Positions 17,177 through 27,186 are shown, numbered from the stretch's first letter. The stretch is DNA of 64,000 nt from Parashewanella spongiae (GCF_004358345.1 NZ_CP037952.1:806001-870000); one strand, 5' to 3'. Made by a program: numbers and translations. Notes: a model not told the origin generated them from the sequence alone.

Positions 17177-19765
17177 TTAACCATACGACTCTAAAAAGTC
17201 CTGAGCGAAACGCTGCAGAACACCACCAGCGCTGTATACATGTACTTCTTCAGCGGTATCTAAGCGGCAGGTCATTGGTACGTCGATTTGTTCACCATTT
17301 GCGCGGTTTATGCGTAATGTTAGGGTGGCAAGCGGTGCTGGAGTACCTAATACATCGTAGGTTTCGGTGCCATCTAGCCCAAGGGTTTTACGGTTAGTAC
17401 CGGCTTTAAACTCAAGAGGAAGCACACCCATTCCGACCAAATTAGTACGATGAATACGCTCAAACCCTTCAGCTGCTATAGCTTCAACACCAGCCAAACG
17501 AACACCTTTAGCAGCCCAATCACGTGATGAACCTTGGCCATAATCGGCACCAGCCACAATAATCAGTGGTTGTTTGCGATCCATATAGGTTTCGATGGCT
17601 TCCCACATACGCACTTGTTGGCCTTCAGGCTCAATACGGGCTAATGAGCCTTGAATAACTTTGCCATTATTATCCAGACACATTTCATTCAACAATTTAG
17701 GATTCGCAAATGTCGCTCGTTGAGCAGTGAGGTGATCCCCACGGTGAGTGGCGTAGGAGTTGAAGTCTTCTTCTGGCAACCCCATTTTTGCAAGGTATTC
17801 GCCAGCGGCACTGGTGGCCAAGATAGCGTTAGAAGGTGATAGGTGATCGGTAGTGATATTGTCGCCTAATACGGCTAATGGTCGCATGCCTTTCATGGTG
17901 CGCTCGCCCGCCAAGGCGCCTTCCCAATAGGGAGGTCGGCGAATGTAAGTGGTCGTTGGACGCCAGTCGTACAAAGGGCTTGGAGCTTGCTCGGCATCAC
18001 CTAAGTTAAACATTTGAATGTACACTTGCTTGAACTGCTCAGGCTTAACAAAGTCACGCACTATCGCATCGATTTCTGCATCTGTTGGCCAAACGTCTTT
18101 AAGAGTGATTGGATTGCCGTTTTGATCATGACCTAAGGTGTCTTTTTCGATATCAAAACGCATGGTGCCAGCAATCGCATAGGCAACAACAAGCGGCGGC
18201 GACGCTAAAAAGGCTTGTTTAGCATAAGGGTGAATACGGCCATCGAAGTTACGATTGCCAGATAGTACAGCGGTTGAGTAGAGATCTCGGTCAATAATTT
18301 CTTGCTGAATTTTTGGATCTAAAGCACCGCTCATGCCATTACATGTGGTGCAGGCATAACCGACAATACCAAATCCAAGTTTTTCTAGTTCAGGCAAGAG
18401 ATCCGAGGCTTCAAGGTATAAACGCGCCACTTTTGAGCCTGGTGCAAATGATGTTTTCACCCAAGGCTGGCGGACTAATCCGAGTTCATTGGCTTTCTTT
18501 GCTACCAATCCTGCAGCAACAACATTTCGGGGATTACTGGTATTGGTACAAGAAGTAATGGCTGCGATGATCACCGCGCCATCTGGCATTACGCCTTGCT
18601 CTTTTTTCCATTCTGTTGCAATGCCGCGTTTGGCAAGATCAGTTGTTGGTAAGCGGCGATGTGGGTTGGAAGGCCCTGCCATGTTACGGCATACGCTGGA
18701 TAAATCGAACTCTAATACTCGCTCGTACTGGGCTTCGCTCATGTCATCGGCCCATAAACCAGTGGTCTTGGCAAAGTTCTCAACTAAAGCTACTTGCTCT
18801 GGTTCGCGACCAGTGAGCTTTAAGTAGTCGATGGTTTGCTCATCGATGTAGAACATACCCGCGGATGCACCAAATTCTGGAGTCATGTTTGAAATCGTGG
18901 CTCTATCACCTATGGTAAGCGCGGGCACACCATCACCGAAAAATTCTAAATAGGTAGATACAACTCGTTGTTCACGTAAAAACTCAGTCAGTGCGAGCAC
19001 GATATCGGTTGCGGTAATGCCTTCTTGGCGTTGGCCTGTGAGCTTAACACCAACAATATCAGGTAGGCGCATCATAGAAGGGCGACCTAACATGACGGTT
19101 TCAGCTTCGAGGCCACCAACCCCCAATGCAATCACGCCAAGGGCATCAATATGCGGAGTATGGCTGTCGGTACCGACACAGGTATCAGGGAATGCAATCC
19201 CGTCACGTGATTGTACTACTGGTGACATTTTCTCTAAGTTGATCTGATGCATTATTCCGTTACCCGCTGGGATAACATCAACATTTTTAAATGAGGTTTT
19301 GCACCATTCGATGAAATGGAAACGGTCTTCATTACGGCGATCTTCAATGGCGCGGTTTTTGTCGAATGCTTCAGGATCAAATCCAGCCGCTTCGACGGCC
19401 AGTGAATGATCTACGATCAGTTGTGTGGGTACGACAGGGTTAACTAAAGATGGGTCGCCACCTTTTTCGGCAATGGCGTCACGTAGTCCTGCTAAATCAA
19501 CAAGGGCGGTTTGCCCCAAAATATCATGGCACACCACACGAGCTGGATACCATGGAAAGTCTAAGTCGCGTTTGCGTTCAATTAACTGTTTGAGTGAATC
19601 GGTTAATGTCTCTGGAGAGCAACGACGTACGAGCTGTTCGGCAAGAATTTTTGAAGTGTAAGGAAGGTGTTTATAAGCATCTTCTGAAATTGAGTTAATT
19701 GCGGCCTCAGTATCAAAGTAGTCAAGCTGAGTATCTGCAAGCGGTTTACGGAATTTAGTATTCAT
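17177..19765 (-). CDS. acnD: Fe/S-dependent 2-methylisocitrate dehydratase AcnD
   Basis: The 862-residue protein is an aconitase-superfamily enzyme of the AcnD type. The [4Fe-4S] cysteines are visible in ITSCTNTSNP and in CTTCNG. The substrate-binding DSHTPHIDALG and the swivel-domain QGSSRDWAAKG motifs are also present. AcnD dehydrates 2-methylcitrate and needs PrpF as a partner, replacing PrpD. The ATG at 19765 (MNTKFRKPL) is preferred over a start four codons upstream. It is downstream of prpC, with a terminator-like hairpin between them. Confidence 0.96.
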   Translation of the reverse strand: MNTKFRKPLADTQLDYFDTEAAINSISEDAYKHLPYTSKILAEQLVRRCSPETLTDSLKQLIERKRDLDFPWYPARVVCHDILGQTALVDLAGLRDAIAEKGGDPSLVNPVVPTQLIVDHSLAVEAAGFDPEAFDKNRAIEDRRNEDRFHFIEWCKTSFKNVDVIPAGNGIMHQINLEKMSPVVQSRDGIAFPDTCVGTDSHTPHIDALGVIALGVGGLEAETVMLGRPSMMRLPDIVGVKLTGQRQEGITATDIVLALTEFLREQRVVSTYLEFFGDGVPALTIGDRATISNMTPEFGASAGMFYIDEQTIDYLKLTGREPEQVALVENFAKTTGLWADDMSEAQYERVLEFDLSSVCRNMAGPSNPHRRLPTTDLAKRGIATEWKKEQGVMPDGAVIIAAITSCTNTSNPRNVVAAGLVAKKANELGLVRQPWVKTSFAPGSKVARLYLEASDLLPELEKLGFGIVGYACTTCNGMSGALDPKIQQEIIDRDLYSTAVLSGNRNFDGRIHPYAKQAFLASPPLVVAYAIAGTMRFDIEKDTLGHDQNGNPITLKDVWPTDAEIDAIVRDFVKPEQFKQVYIQMFNLGDAEQAPSPLYDWRPTTTYIRRPPYWEGALAGERTMKGMRPLAVLGDNITTDHLSPSNAILATSAAGEYLAKMGLPEEDFNSYATHRGDHLTAQRATFANPKLLNEMCLDNNGKVIQGSLARIEPEGQQVRMWEAIETYMDRKQPLIIVAGADYGQGSSRDWAAKGVRLAGVEAIAAEGFERIHRTNLVGMGVLPLEFKAGTNRKTLGLDGTETYDVLGTPAPLATLTLRINRANGEQIDVPMTCRLDTAEEVHVYSAGGVLQRFAQDFLESYG

Positions 19766-19810
19766 GAGTCTTTCCACACACTGTGCTCGGTCTATTGCCG
19801 AGTTAGAAAC

Positions 19811-19844
19811 AAAAAGCCTTGCTGATATAAAGTAAGCAAGGCTT
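19811..19844 (-). terminator. Hairpin with T tract between prpC and acnD
   Basis: On the minus strand AAGCCTTGCT and AGCAAGGCTT form a perfect 10-bp stem (19835-19844 with 19814-19823, 11-base loop) followed by TTTTTG. It resembles an intrinsic terminator placed inside the operon. It could reduce acnD-prpF expression relative to prpBC or protect the prpBC mRNA end. Confidence 0.7.
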
Positions 19845-19866
19845 GATTAGTACAAAGCATCGGTGA

Positions 19867-20991
19867 TTAACGTTCAGCGATTGGCTTTACGCGGCGTGGT
19901 TCTTCCCCAACGTAATCGGCGCTTGGACGAATAATGCGGTTGTTTGAGCGTTGTTCCATCACGTGTGCGGCCCAACCTGTTAAGCGTGAACAGACGAAGA
20001 TAGGCGTAAATAATTCAGTAGGAATACCCATGTAGTGATAAGCCGAAGCATGGAAGAAGTCAGCATTACAAAACAGTTTCTTTTGCTCCCACATAATTGA
20101 TTCACAAGCGACGGATACGCGGTATAAACGGTCGTCACCGAAGTCGGCGGCAAGTTGTTCAGACCATGATTTGATGATGGCATTACGTGGATCTGACTCA
20201 CGATAAATCGCATGTCCAAAGCCCATGATTTTATCTTTACGAGCCAGCATTCCAGCGAGAGTGTCACGGGCATCTTGCTCATCTTTTAGATTTTCAATCA
20301 ATGCCATTGCGGCTTCGTTTGCACCACCGTGCAGCGGGCCACGTAAAGAACCAATAGCGCCAGTTACACAAGAATGCATATCTGACAAGGTTGACGCGCA
20401 TACACGACCTGTAAAGGTTGAGGCATTGAATTCATGCTCAGCGTAAAGGATCAATGAAGAGTCCATGACTTTTGCATGTAAATCGCTTGGTTTTTTACTA
20501 TGTAACAAGTGTAAGAAATGGGCGCCAATATGTTCGTCGTCAGTTTCAGTCTCAATGCGAACGCCATCGTGGCTGAAACGATACCAATAACAAATAATTG
20601 AAGGGAAAGCGGCCAGTAAGCGATCTGCGGCTTCATTTTGCTCGTTAAAACTGTGCTCAGGTTCTAAATTGCCTAACATAGAGCAGCCCGTTCGCATCAC
20701 ATCCATAGGATGTGTATCTGCAGGAATACGCTCTAGCACTTCTTTTAATGCGGTTGGCAGTCCGCGCAAGCTTTTTAATTTTATGACGTATTCATTGAGT
20801 TGCTGCTGGTTTGGTAATTCGCCTTTTAATATTAAGTAGGCGACTTCTTCAAAACAGACATTATCAGCGAGATCTTTTAAATCATAACCTCGATAGGTTA
20901 ACCCTGAGCCTGATTTTCCTACTGTACTTAGTGCGGTTTCGCCAGCGCTTTGGCCTCGTAGGCCTGCGCCGCTCAGCTTTTTATCTGTCAT
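19867..20991 (-). CDS. prpC: 2-methylcitrate synthase PrpC
   Basis: The 374-residue protein belongs to the citrate synthase family and has the usual length of PrpC. The active-site regions are visible: LRGPLHGGANEAAM, MGFGHAIYRESDPRN, and the C-terminal TGWAAHVMEQRSNNRIIRPSADYVG. It condenses propionyl-CoA with oxaloacetate. It sits between prpB (113 bp upstream) and acnD. Confidence 0.96.
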   Translation of the reverse strand: MTDKKLSGAGLRGQSAGETALSTVGKSGSGLTYRGYDLKDLADNVCFEEVAYLILKGELPNQQQLNEYVIKLKSLRGLPTALKEVLERIPADTHPMDVMRTGCSMLGNLEPEHSFNEQNEAADRLLAAFPSIICYWYRFSHDGVRIETETDDEHIGAHFLHLLHSKKPSDLHAKVMDSSLILYAEHEFNASTFTGRVCASTLSDMHSCVTGAIGSLRGPLHGGANEAAMALIENLKDEQDARDTLAGMLARKDKIMGFGHAIYRESDPRNAIIKSWSEQLAADFGDDRLYRVSVACESIMWEQKKLFCNADFFHASAYHYMGIPTELFTPIFVCSRLTGWAAHVMEQRSNNRIIRPSADYVGEEPRRVKPIAER

Positions 20992-21104
20992 GTCTAAATT
21001 CTTCCATTGTTGTAAGGTAATGGTTGTTGTTATCGTTTCAAACTGCGTATTGTTAAGCTATTGGACTTTCGTCTATTTATCTTTGTTAAGCTTTTTATAT
21101 GCTT

Positions 21105-21983
21105 CTATTTATCTTCGCTAAATAGGGCATCAAGCTTGTTTTCAAAGACGTGATAACCAAGGTGTTCATATAGATCAGCACGAGTTTGCATAGTGTCGAC
21201 AACATTGCGCTGATGGCCGTCATCTTTCAAGGCTTGCATCACATTTAATGCCGCTTGGTTTGCTGCTCGGAAGGTGCTCAGTGGATACAAAATCATATCA
21301 GCGCCAGCTTCAGATAACGCTTCTTTATCGAATAACTCCGTTTTACCGAACTCAGTCATATTCGCAAGAATAGGCACCTTGACTTCGGCTCTGAAATGAC
21401 GATATTGCTCAAGTTCCGTTAAGGCTTCTGCGAAAATCATATCTGCACCTGCTTCCACGTAGGCTTTAGCGCGAGCAATTCCTGCTTCTAGTCCTTCAAC
21501 GGCGACAGCGTCAGTACGAGCCATGATGACAAAGTTTTCATCGGTGCGTGCATCAACAGCCGCTTTGATTCTATCGACCATTTCTGCTGTACTTACCACG
21601 GCTTTATTTGGACGATGGCCACAACGTTTTTGCGATACTTGATCTTCCATATGTACAGCGGCTACACCAGCTTTTTCAAATTCTTGAATGGTACGGGCTA
21701 TATTGAATGCACCGCCCCAACCAGTATCAATGTCCACCAACAATGGTAAATCAGTAGCCGACGTAATTCGGCTGGCATCTATAATGACGTCATTCATTGA
21801 CGTCATGCCTAAATCAGGCAATCCATAAGACGCATTAGCGACACCAGCACCAGATAGGTATAGAGCTTGGAAGCCTGTGTGCTCAGCCATTAGTGCAAAG
21901 TAAGCATTAGTCGTACCGACAATTTGCAATGGTTTAGCATTGGCTACGGCTTGGCGAAAACGTAATCCTGCGCTTTGTTTCAT
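21105..21983 (-). CDS. prpB: 2-methylisocitrate lyase PrpB
   Basis: The 292-residue protein has the isocitrate-lyase/PEP-mutase fold signature. The catalytic KRCGH motif is at residues 119-123. SGAG at 44-47 and Asp84/Asp86 (DIDTGWGG) match the substrate and metal site. It cleaves 2-methylisocitrate to pyruvate and succinate. The ATG at 21983 (MKQSAGLRF) gives the family length; the open frame extends ten codons further but has no better start. It follows the regulator gene by 50 bp. Confidence 0.96.
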   Translation of the reverse strand: MKQSAGLRFRQAVANAKPLQIVGTTNAYFALMAEHTGFQALYLSGAGVANASYGLPDLGMTSMNDVIIDASRITSATDLPLLVDIDTGWGGAFNIARTIQEFEKAGVAAVHMEDQVSQKRCGHRPNKAVVSTAEMVDRIKAAVDARTDENFVIMARTDAVAVEGLEAGIARAKAYVEAGADMIFAEALTELEQYRHFRAEVKVPILANMTEFGKTELFDKEALSEAGADMILYPLSTFRAANQAALNVMQALKDDGHQRNVVDTMQTRADLYEHLGYHVFENKLDALFSEDK

Positions 21984-22033
21984 GGTGGTATCCTTGTAAT
22001 TGTATGGAGACACTTTAGCTCATGGCTCAATAA

Positions 22034-22723
22034 TTAATTTGCTAAAAGTGTCTCTGTGGCGGCTTGCTGCTGTTGCCGCTCGATGAGTTTAAGTTCAGTA
22101 TTCTTACGGCCTTTTTCAATGTGTCGCTGCATTAAAATATTAGCCAGTTGACCATCGCGATCGGCAATCGCTTCAACAATCCTCTTATGCTCTGCTATCG
22201 CACTCGTGGGACGTCTATTATTACTGCATTGATAACGATACATGCGCAATAAGTGGTAAAGGTTACCGATTAATGTTTCTTGCAGGTGACGATTACCACT
22301 GGCTTTAATAATTTGATAATGAAAGTCGATTTCACTTTGCTGTTGGAAGTCATAATCGCCTGCATCGAGAGCCGATTGTTGACGATCTAATAAAGCGTGG
22401 AGTTCGACAAGTTGTGCAGACGTAATATTTTTGGCTGTCAGTTCGCAAGCCATTCCTTCCAAAACACTGCGTAATTGATAAAGCTGGTTCAATTCATTGA
22501 TGGTGAGCTGTGCGACTCTAGCACCTACATGTGGTACGCGAACGACCAAACGTTGCCTTTCTAGAGTTTGTAAAGCCTCACGAGTCGGGCCACGACTTAT
22601 TCCATATTTTGCGGCTAATGTCTGCTCATTAATTTTACTGCCAGCAGCCAATTCACCAGTAATAATACTGGTTTGAATTTGAGATAAAATTTTATCAGCC
22701 AGAGTTTTGGATTTATCTGTCAT
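22034..22723 (-). CDS. prpR: GntR-family regulator of the prp operon
   Basis: The 229-residue protein has an N-terminal winged helix-turn-helix (residues about 8-72, with INEQTLAAKYGISRGPTREALQTLERQRLV) and an FCD ligand-binding domain (about 85-215). It heads the prp gene cluster in the same direction, so it is most likely the local propionate-pathway regulator, as in Shewanella. It is unrelated to the sigma-54 PrpR of enterobacteria despite the shared role. Two operator candidates lie 55-140 bp upstream, which suggests autoregulation. Confidence 0.88.
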   Translation of the reverse strand: MTDKSKTLADKILSQIQTSIITGELAAGSKINEQTLAAKYGISRGPTREALQTLERQRLVVRVPHVGARVAQLTINELNQLYQLRSVLEGMACELTAKNITSAQLVELHALLDRQQSALDAGDYDFQQQSEIDFHYQIIKASGNRHLQETLIGNLYHLLRMYRYQCSNNRRPTSAIAEHKRIVEAIADRDGQLANILMQRHIEKGRKNTELKLIERQQQQAATETLLAN

Positions 22724-22777
22724 GAAAATGAAGAGTTAATGAATTCTATAAAGCTTAAACTAGAACTTTACAAGCTC

Positions 22778-22789
22778 ATTGTCAACAAT
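22778..22789. promoter_or_regulatory. Operator candidate, prp GntR regulator (site 1)
   Basis: ATTGTCAACAAT is a perfect ATTGT-N2-ACAAT inverted repeat, the form expected for a FadR-subfamily GntR dimer. It lies 55 bp upstream of the regulator start. Confidence 0.7.
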
Positions 22790-22851
22790 AGGTTAACTTG
22801 CAAGTAAGCTTTAGGAGGTAATTAGCAGTAATATGTAATTACTTATTGTTT

Positions 22852-22863
22852 ATTGTTGACAAT
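22852..22863. promoter_or_regulatory. Operator candidate, prp GntR regulator (site 2)
   Basis: ATTGTTGACAAT is the exact reverse complement of site 1, 62 bp further upstream. Two such sites in one 140-bp region are unlikely by chance and could allow looping or cooperative binding. Confidence 0.7.
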
Positions 22864-22918
22864 GTTAGGGCTGATTCGATTACTTTGACCTCTGAAATTC
22901 TTTTTGTACTTTGGCTAT

Positions 22919-23200
22919 GATGAAGACATAGTTATTACCGACATACAAAACTGTCGTTATTACATTGCTACGTTGAGACAATTTTGCGTAGTAATTTGAA
23001 CACATACAAGCTCCCGAAGGGCAAGGCTAAAGGTTTCCATTACTAGGTTCCAAGTTTTTGAATTATCCCGACAAAAGCACTAAGTGCGTTGAACGCCAGT
23101 TTTGTATGGCGGCCGTAGGGAGTATAGTACTTCAAACTTGCGCCTTGTACTGAAATCCTTTAGCTCTTGCTGAGTGGGAAGTTAATTACTGTAATTGGTA
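22919..23200. repeat. Family A element, left-truncated
   Basis: The right 280 bp of family A are present, ending TTAATTACTGTAATTGGTA, but the left terminus is missing. The C-terminal codons and stop of the acyltransferase gene at 23182 lie within it. The rest of 22724-22918 holds the prp regulatory region. Confidence 0.8.
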
Positions 23201-24090
23201 TTACTTAGGATCTCATCAATTTGAGTATCCTTTTCTGCCCAAAGCCCATTAAGCCATCGTTGGAACTCGACTCGATATTCACTTTCTTTGAAATAGCGCT
23301 CATCATTGATTTCAGGTACAGGCAGGGCTTCTATACGTACAACGACTTTTTTAAGTTTGCCTGACATCGCTTTGGCAAGGGTATCATTTGGTGTATCGGG
23401 ATAAACCAAGGTCATATTGAGCACTTGGCTAAATTGCTCTCCCATTGCTGACAGTGCAAAGGCTATACCAGCAGCTTTAGGACGTAATAAATGTTGATAG
23501 GGCGAATTCTGACGCTCGCGCTTTTCTTCGGTAAAGCGGCTTCCTTCTACATAATTCATTATTGAGGTTGGTAAACGCTTAAATTTTTCACAAGAACGAC
23601 GTGTGGTGGCTAAATCTTTTCCACGCAATTTTGGATTTTTTTTAAGTTTTGCAGAGCTAGTGCGGTTCATAAAGGGCATATCGAGTGCCCAGCAACCAAG
23701 CCCCATGAAAGGCACAAAAATTAATTCACGTTTTAGAAAAAATTTAAGCATAGGAATATGGTTGCGCAACACGTAAGTTTGTGCGGCGATGTCGAAGCCA
23801 CTTACATGGTTACAGATAACTAAATACCAGGAATTTTTATTGAGCGAATCTAGGCCTTCAACATCCCATTCAATATTAGAGGTTAATTTTAAAATCAAGC
23901 CATTACCGCTGGCCCAAGCCCACATGAACTTGTTTAATACTTTTGTGATGGATGTTTGAATTGGCTTAAACGGAAGGATGAGTTTAAGTACTCCACCTGA
24001 GATCAAAAATACAGTACATAAAAACGTATTTAGGATTAATAAGAGCCCACTAATAACATAAAGCACTGGTGCAGGTAAGAAACTTAACAT
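23182..24090 (-). CDS. YihG-like 1-acylglycerol-3-phosphate acyltransferase, second copy
   Basis: The 302-residue protein has the PlsC-type motifs NHVSGFD (block I, near residue 92), FMGLGCWALDMPFMNR and YVEGSRFTEEKR (block III). There is a hydrophobic N-terminal segment (residues about 5-35) for membrane association. It resembles YihG of E. coli in length and sequence. It should transfer acyl chains to lysophosphatidic acid at the inner membrane. The final residues SNTNYSN come from the family A repeat, which also supplies the stop, so the native C-terminus has been altered. It is 1 bp downstream of a paralogue in the same direction. Confidence 0.86.
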   Translation of the reverse strand: MLSFLPAPVLYVISGLLLILNTFLCTVFLISGGVLKLILPFKPIQTSITKVLNKFMWAWASGNGLILKLTSNIEWDVEGLDSLNKNSWYLVICNHVSGFDIAAQTYVLRNHIPMLKFFLKRELIFVPFMGLGCWALDMPFMNRTSSAKLKKNPKLRGKDLATTRRSCEKFKRLPTSIMNYVEGSRFTEEKRERQNSPYQHLLRPKAAGIAFALSAMGEQFSQVLNMTLVYPDTPNDTLAKAMSGKLKKVVVRIEALPVPEINDERYFKESEYRVEFQRWLNGLWAEKDTQIDEILSNTNYSN

Positions 24091-24091
24091 A

Positions 24092-24994
24092 CTACTTTCG
24101 ACCTTCCTTTGATTTTTCTATGAGTTGTTCAAAAATGAGATCTTTACTGTTCCAACGTTCGGTAAGAGATTGTTGAAAACCTTGTTTAAATTTACGATCG
24201 TTGGCGTAATCGCCTTTCATGTTTTCATCAATATCATTGACGCTAATATGCACGTAAACTTGGTTGACTTGTCCACTGATGTATTGCCAGAAACTGGGCG
24301 TGGTTTCAGGGTAATGAATAGTGACATCAATTAACTTATTGATGCAATCATTCATGGCGCTGAGTGTGAAGGCCATTCCACCGGCTTTTGGTCGCAAAAG
24401 GTGCTTGAAGGGGGAATTTTGCTTTTGATGTTTCTGCGGAGAAAAACGCGTGCCTTCCACAAAATTCATAACACTAACAGGTTTGTTTTTAAATTTTGCA
24501 CAAGCAGCTCGAGTCACTTCAATGTCTTTTCCTTTTAACTTGGGATTTTTTCTAAGCTGGCTTGTGCTATAACGATGCATGAATGGAAAGTCTAATGCCC
24601 ACCATGCCAATCCTAATACCGGTACATAGAGGAGTTCCTTTTTTAAGAAAAACTTCAAAAAAGGAATTTTTCGGTTAAAAATGCTTTGGAGAATGAGAAT
24701 GTCAACCCAAGATTGGTGATTGGCTGTGACCATATACCATTCTTTAGTTGAGAAATGCTGAGCGCCACTGACGTTAACAGTAACAGGGTGAAAAACCCGT
24801 TCAATAAGGGCGTTGACTGAAATCCAATTACTCGCACAATGATCGAGTAAGTAACTGCAACCATTTGTGATTGAGTTTAAAGGCAACAATTTTAATGCAC
24901 TGACACAGAGGATAGGAAGCATCCAAAAAAGGGTATTAATGACGTAGCAGGTAAATGCCAGCAAACCACGTAGGAGAGCCACAGATAATCTCAC
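24092..24994 (-). CDS. YihG-like 1-acylglycerol-3-phosphate acyltransferase, first copy
   Basis: The 300-residue protein has NHQSWVD (block I, near residue 92), LGLAWWALDFPFMHR and FVEGTRFSPQKH (block III), with an N-terminal membrane segment. It is clearly paralogous to the next gene (shared RKNPKLKGKD and KHLLRPKAGGMAFTLSAM blocks). The two are adjacent in one direction with a 1-bp spacer, which points to tandem duplication and co-transcription. The function is phospholipid acylation, inferred from the family. Confidence 0.9.
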   Translation of the reverse strand: MRLSVALLRGLLAFTCYVINTLFWMLPILCVSALKLLPLNSITNGCSYLLDHCASNWISVNALIERVFHPVTVNVSGAQHFSTKEWYMVTANHQSWVDILILQSIFNRKIPFLKFFLKKELLYVPVLGLAWWALDFPFMHRYSTSQLRKNPKLKGKDIEVTRAACAKFKNKPVSVMNFVEGTRFSPQKHQKQNSPFKHLLRPKAGGMAFTLSAMNDCINKLIDVTIHYPETTPSFWQYISGQVNQVYVHISVNDIDENMKGDYANDRKFKQGFQQSLTERWNSKDLIFEQLIEKSKEGRK

Positions 24995-25060
24995 TCTAAA
25001 ATTAACAAAAGTGCTATCTTACCTGTATCCGCTATGAGTTCAAGATATGGTTGGTAATTG

Positions 25061-26581
25061 CTATTTATTCAATCGTGTTAACAATCGATCCATCGCGCGG
25101 TAACCCAAGGCTTGCGAAATATGACTGCGATTGACATGGCGCTCACCTTGTAAGTCAGCAATGGTTCGAGCAACTCGTTGCAGTCGATGAAAGCTGCGAA
25201 CAGATAGCCCAAGTTTGTGGACACTTTGTTCAAGGAATATTAAATCATCTTCGCTAAAACCACCGGTTTGTTTTAACTGCTTACCGCTGAGTTGGCTGTT
25301 TAAAACACCTGCTCGGGCTAATTGAGACTCTCTTGCGAGTTTGACTCTTTTCGCGATTGAAACACTGGTTTCTGAATTCTCTGCTTTTTGAGTTAATGTG
25401 CCTTGCGGTAACTTAGGGACATCAATAGTGAGATCAAATCTATCCAAAAAAGGGCCCGATAATCGGGATAGATATCGATGAATTTGCACCGGAGAAGCAC
25501 GGCTTTGGTCATCGACATCACCACAGGGACTTGGGTTTAACGCGGCAATGAGCTGAAAACGACTCATAAAAGTCAATTTGGCGGCCGCCCGTGAAATAAT
25601 GATTTCACCAGTCTCCATTGGCTCACGTAAACAATCTAACACTTTTCTCGGAAATTCAGCGACTTCATCAAGGAACAACACGCCTTGGTGGGCTAAAGAG
25701 ATTTCTCCGGGCTTGGGTACGCTGCCACCGCCTACTAAAGAGATGCCAGAACTTGTATGATGGGGTGAACGGAATGGACGATTGAAAAATTGTTTTGGCG
25801 TTAAGCTCTGTCCGGCGACAGAGTGAATCGCAGCGACTTCGAGTGCTTCGTCATAACTTAATGGGGGCAGCAGTGACATAACACGACTGGCTAGCATCGT
25901 CTTACCAGTGCCCGGAGGGCCAAGCATCAATAGGTTGTGTCCTCCGGCTGCTGTAATCTCTAATGCTTGTTTGGCTTGATATTGTCCGATAACTTCACTC
26001 ATGCAATATTGATGAGTTTGATCATCTTGTGAAATCCACTCGGCTCTAGGATCAACTCCCGCAAGTTTTTCTTGGCCATGTAAATAGGCTGAAACTTGTG
26101 TAAGTTGATTGGCAAAAAAGACTTGGTGATAGTCTACTAGCTCTGCATCATGCCGATTGGCTAACGGCATAATGAGTTTGTGATCACAATTTTTAGCGGC
26201 AATGATAACGGGCAATAACCCCGTACAGGGCTGAATTTGACCTGATAGGGCGAGCTCACCGACAAATTCATGGCCTGTTAGACTGTTTAGGGGGATTTGC
26301 TCTGAAGCGGCTAAAATGCCAATCGCAATGGGTAAATCGTAGCGGCCACCTTGTTTTGGGAGATCGGCAGGGGAAAGGTTGACGGTGATCCGCCGCATGG
26401 GGAATTCAAATCCAGCATTGATTAAGGCGCTTCTAACGCGCTCACGAGCTTCTTTCACTGAAGTTTCGGGCAAGCCGACAAGATTAAATGCAGGTAATCC
26501 GTTACTCAGGTGAACTTCGACGGTGACGGGAGGAGCATCTACACCACAACTGGCTCTTGTAAGCACACTAGCAATCGCCAT
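25061..26581 (-). CDS. yifB: YifB/ComM-like Mg-chelatase-family AAA+ ATPase
   Basis: The 506-residue protein has an N-terminal ChlI domain (VEVHLSNGLPAFNLVGLPETSVKEARERVRSAL-type block), the Walker A GPPGTGKT near residue 220, Walker B GVLFLDEV, and a C-terminal chelatase domain (LSVRSFHRLQRVARTIADL). The family includes ComM, a branch-migration helicase acting in natural transformation. The ATG at 26581 (MAIASVLTRA) matches the usual N-terminus. It stands 66 bp from the acyltransferase pair. Confidence 0.93.
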   Translation of the reverse strand: MAIASVLTRASCGVDAPPVTVEVHLSNGLPAFNLVGLPETSVKEARERVRSALINAGFEFPMRRITVNLSPADLPKQGGRYDLPIAIGILAASEQIPLNSLTGHEFVGELALSGQIQPCTGLLPVIIAAKNCDHKLIMPLANRHDAELVDYHQVFFANQLTQVSAYLHGQEKLAGVDPRAEWISQDDQTHQYCMSEVIGQYQAKQALEITAAGGHNLLMLGPPGTGKTMLASRVMSLLPPLSYDEALEVAAIHSVAGQSLTPKQFFNRPFRSPHHTSSGISLVGGGSVPKPGEISLAHQGVLFLDEVAEFPRKVLDCLREPMETGEIIISRAAAKLTFMSRFQLIAALNPSPCGDVDDQSRASPVQIHRYLSRLSGPFLDRFDLTIDVPKLPQGTLTQKAENSETSVSIAKRVKLARESQLARAGVLNSQLSGKQLKQTGGFSEDDLIFLEQSVHKLGLSVRSFHRLQRVARTIADLQGERHVNRSHISQALGYRAMDRLLTRLNK

Positions 26582-26954
26582 CAACATATCCTTATGTTTA
26601 AATACTTAATTAAAGTACTCCACTAGAATATTAAACTCTTTGTTTTTTAGCAATTTAAATTGATTTTATTTTATGGCATTTAGCAGTAATCGGAAGTTTC
26701 TTAATCTTTGTTACTTAGGGGCTGTTTATCTTTCGTGATTATTTTTGCAGCGATAAATTGGTCGTTTTAAACAAGACAGAGCTTGTGCGGTTTGGTATTC
26801 CAAATAAGCAAGCGATAACGCAGTAGAAATGACCAATTTACGCTGTCTAAGATGCTTTTGAGCGTTCACTGTTCTGTGTTGTAACCCGTTTACTTAGATG
26901 ACTAAGCTTCATTGCTTACGCCTTGAACAGATAAATCTAAATAAATCGGTTGAA

Positions 26955-27186
26955 CCTAAAAACATCAGTTGAACGCTGAGTATACGCGTAACTATTTGAG
27001 CAATATGATGACTTTATTATCATGTTTTTCACCCAATGAGTGAAATGCTCTACGCTCACAAGCTTGCTAAAATGGCTGCTATCTGCGTTGTAACTTTTGC
27101 AAGTAGAATAACTACTTGCTGCAAGCTACGCCTTAATATCAGCATTTTTCCTACGCTTGAGAACGCAGTCAACTGATGTTTCTAGG
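26955..27186. repeat. Family C element nested in family D
   Basis: This 232-bp element starts CCTAAAAACATCAGTTGA and ends TCAACTGATGTTTCTAGG. Its TTGAA target duplication is at 26950-26954 on the left. The right copy is displaced to 29200-29204 by the intron inserted exactly at the element end. Confidence 0.85.
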
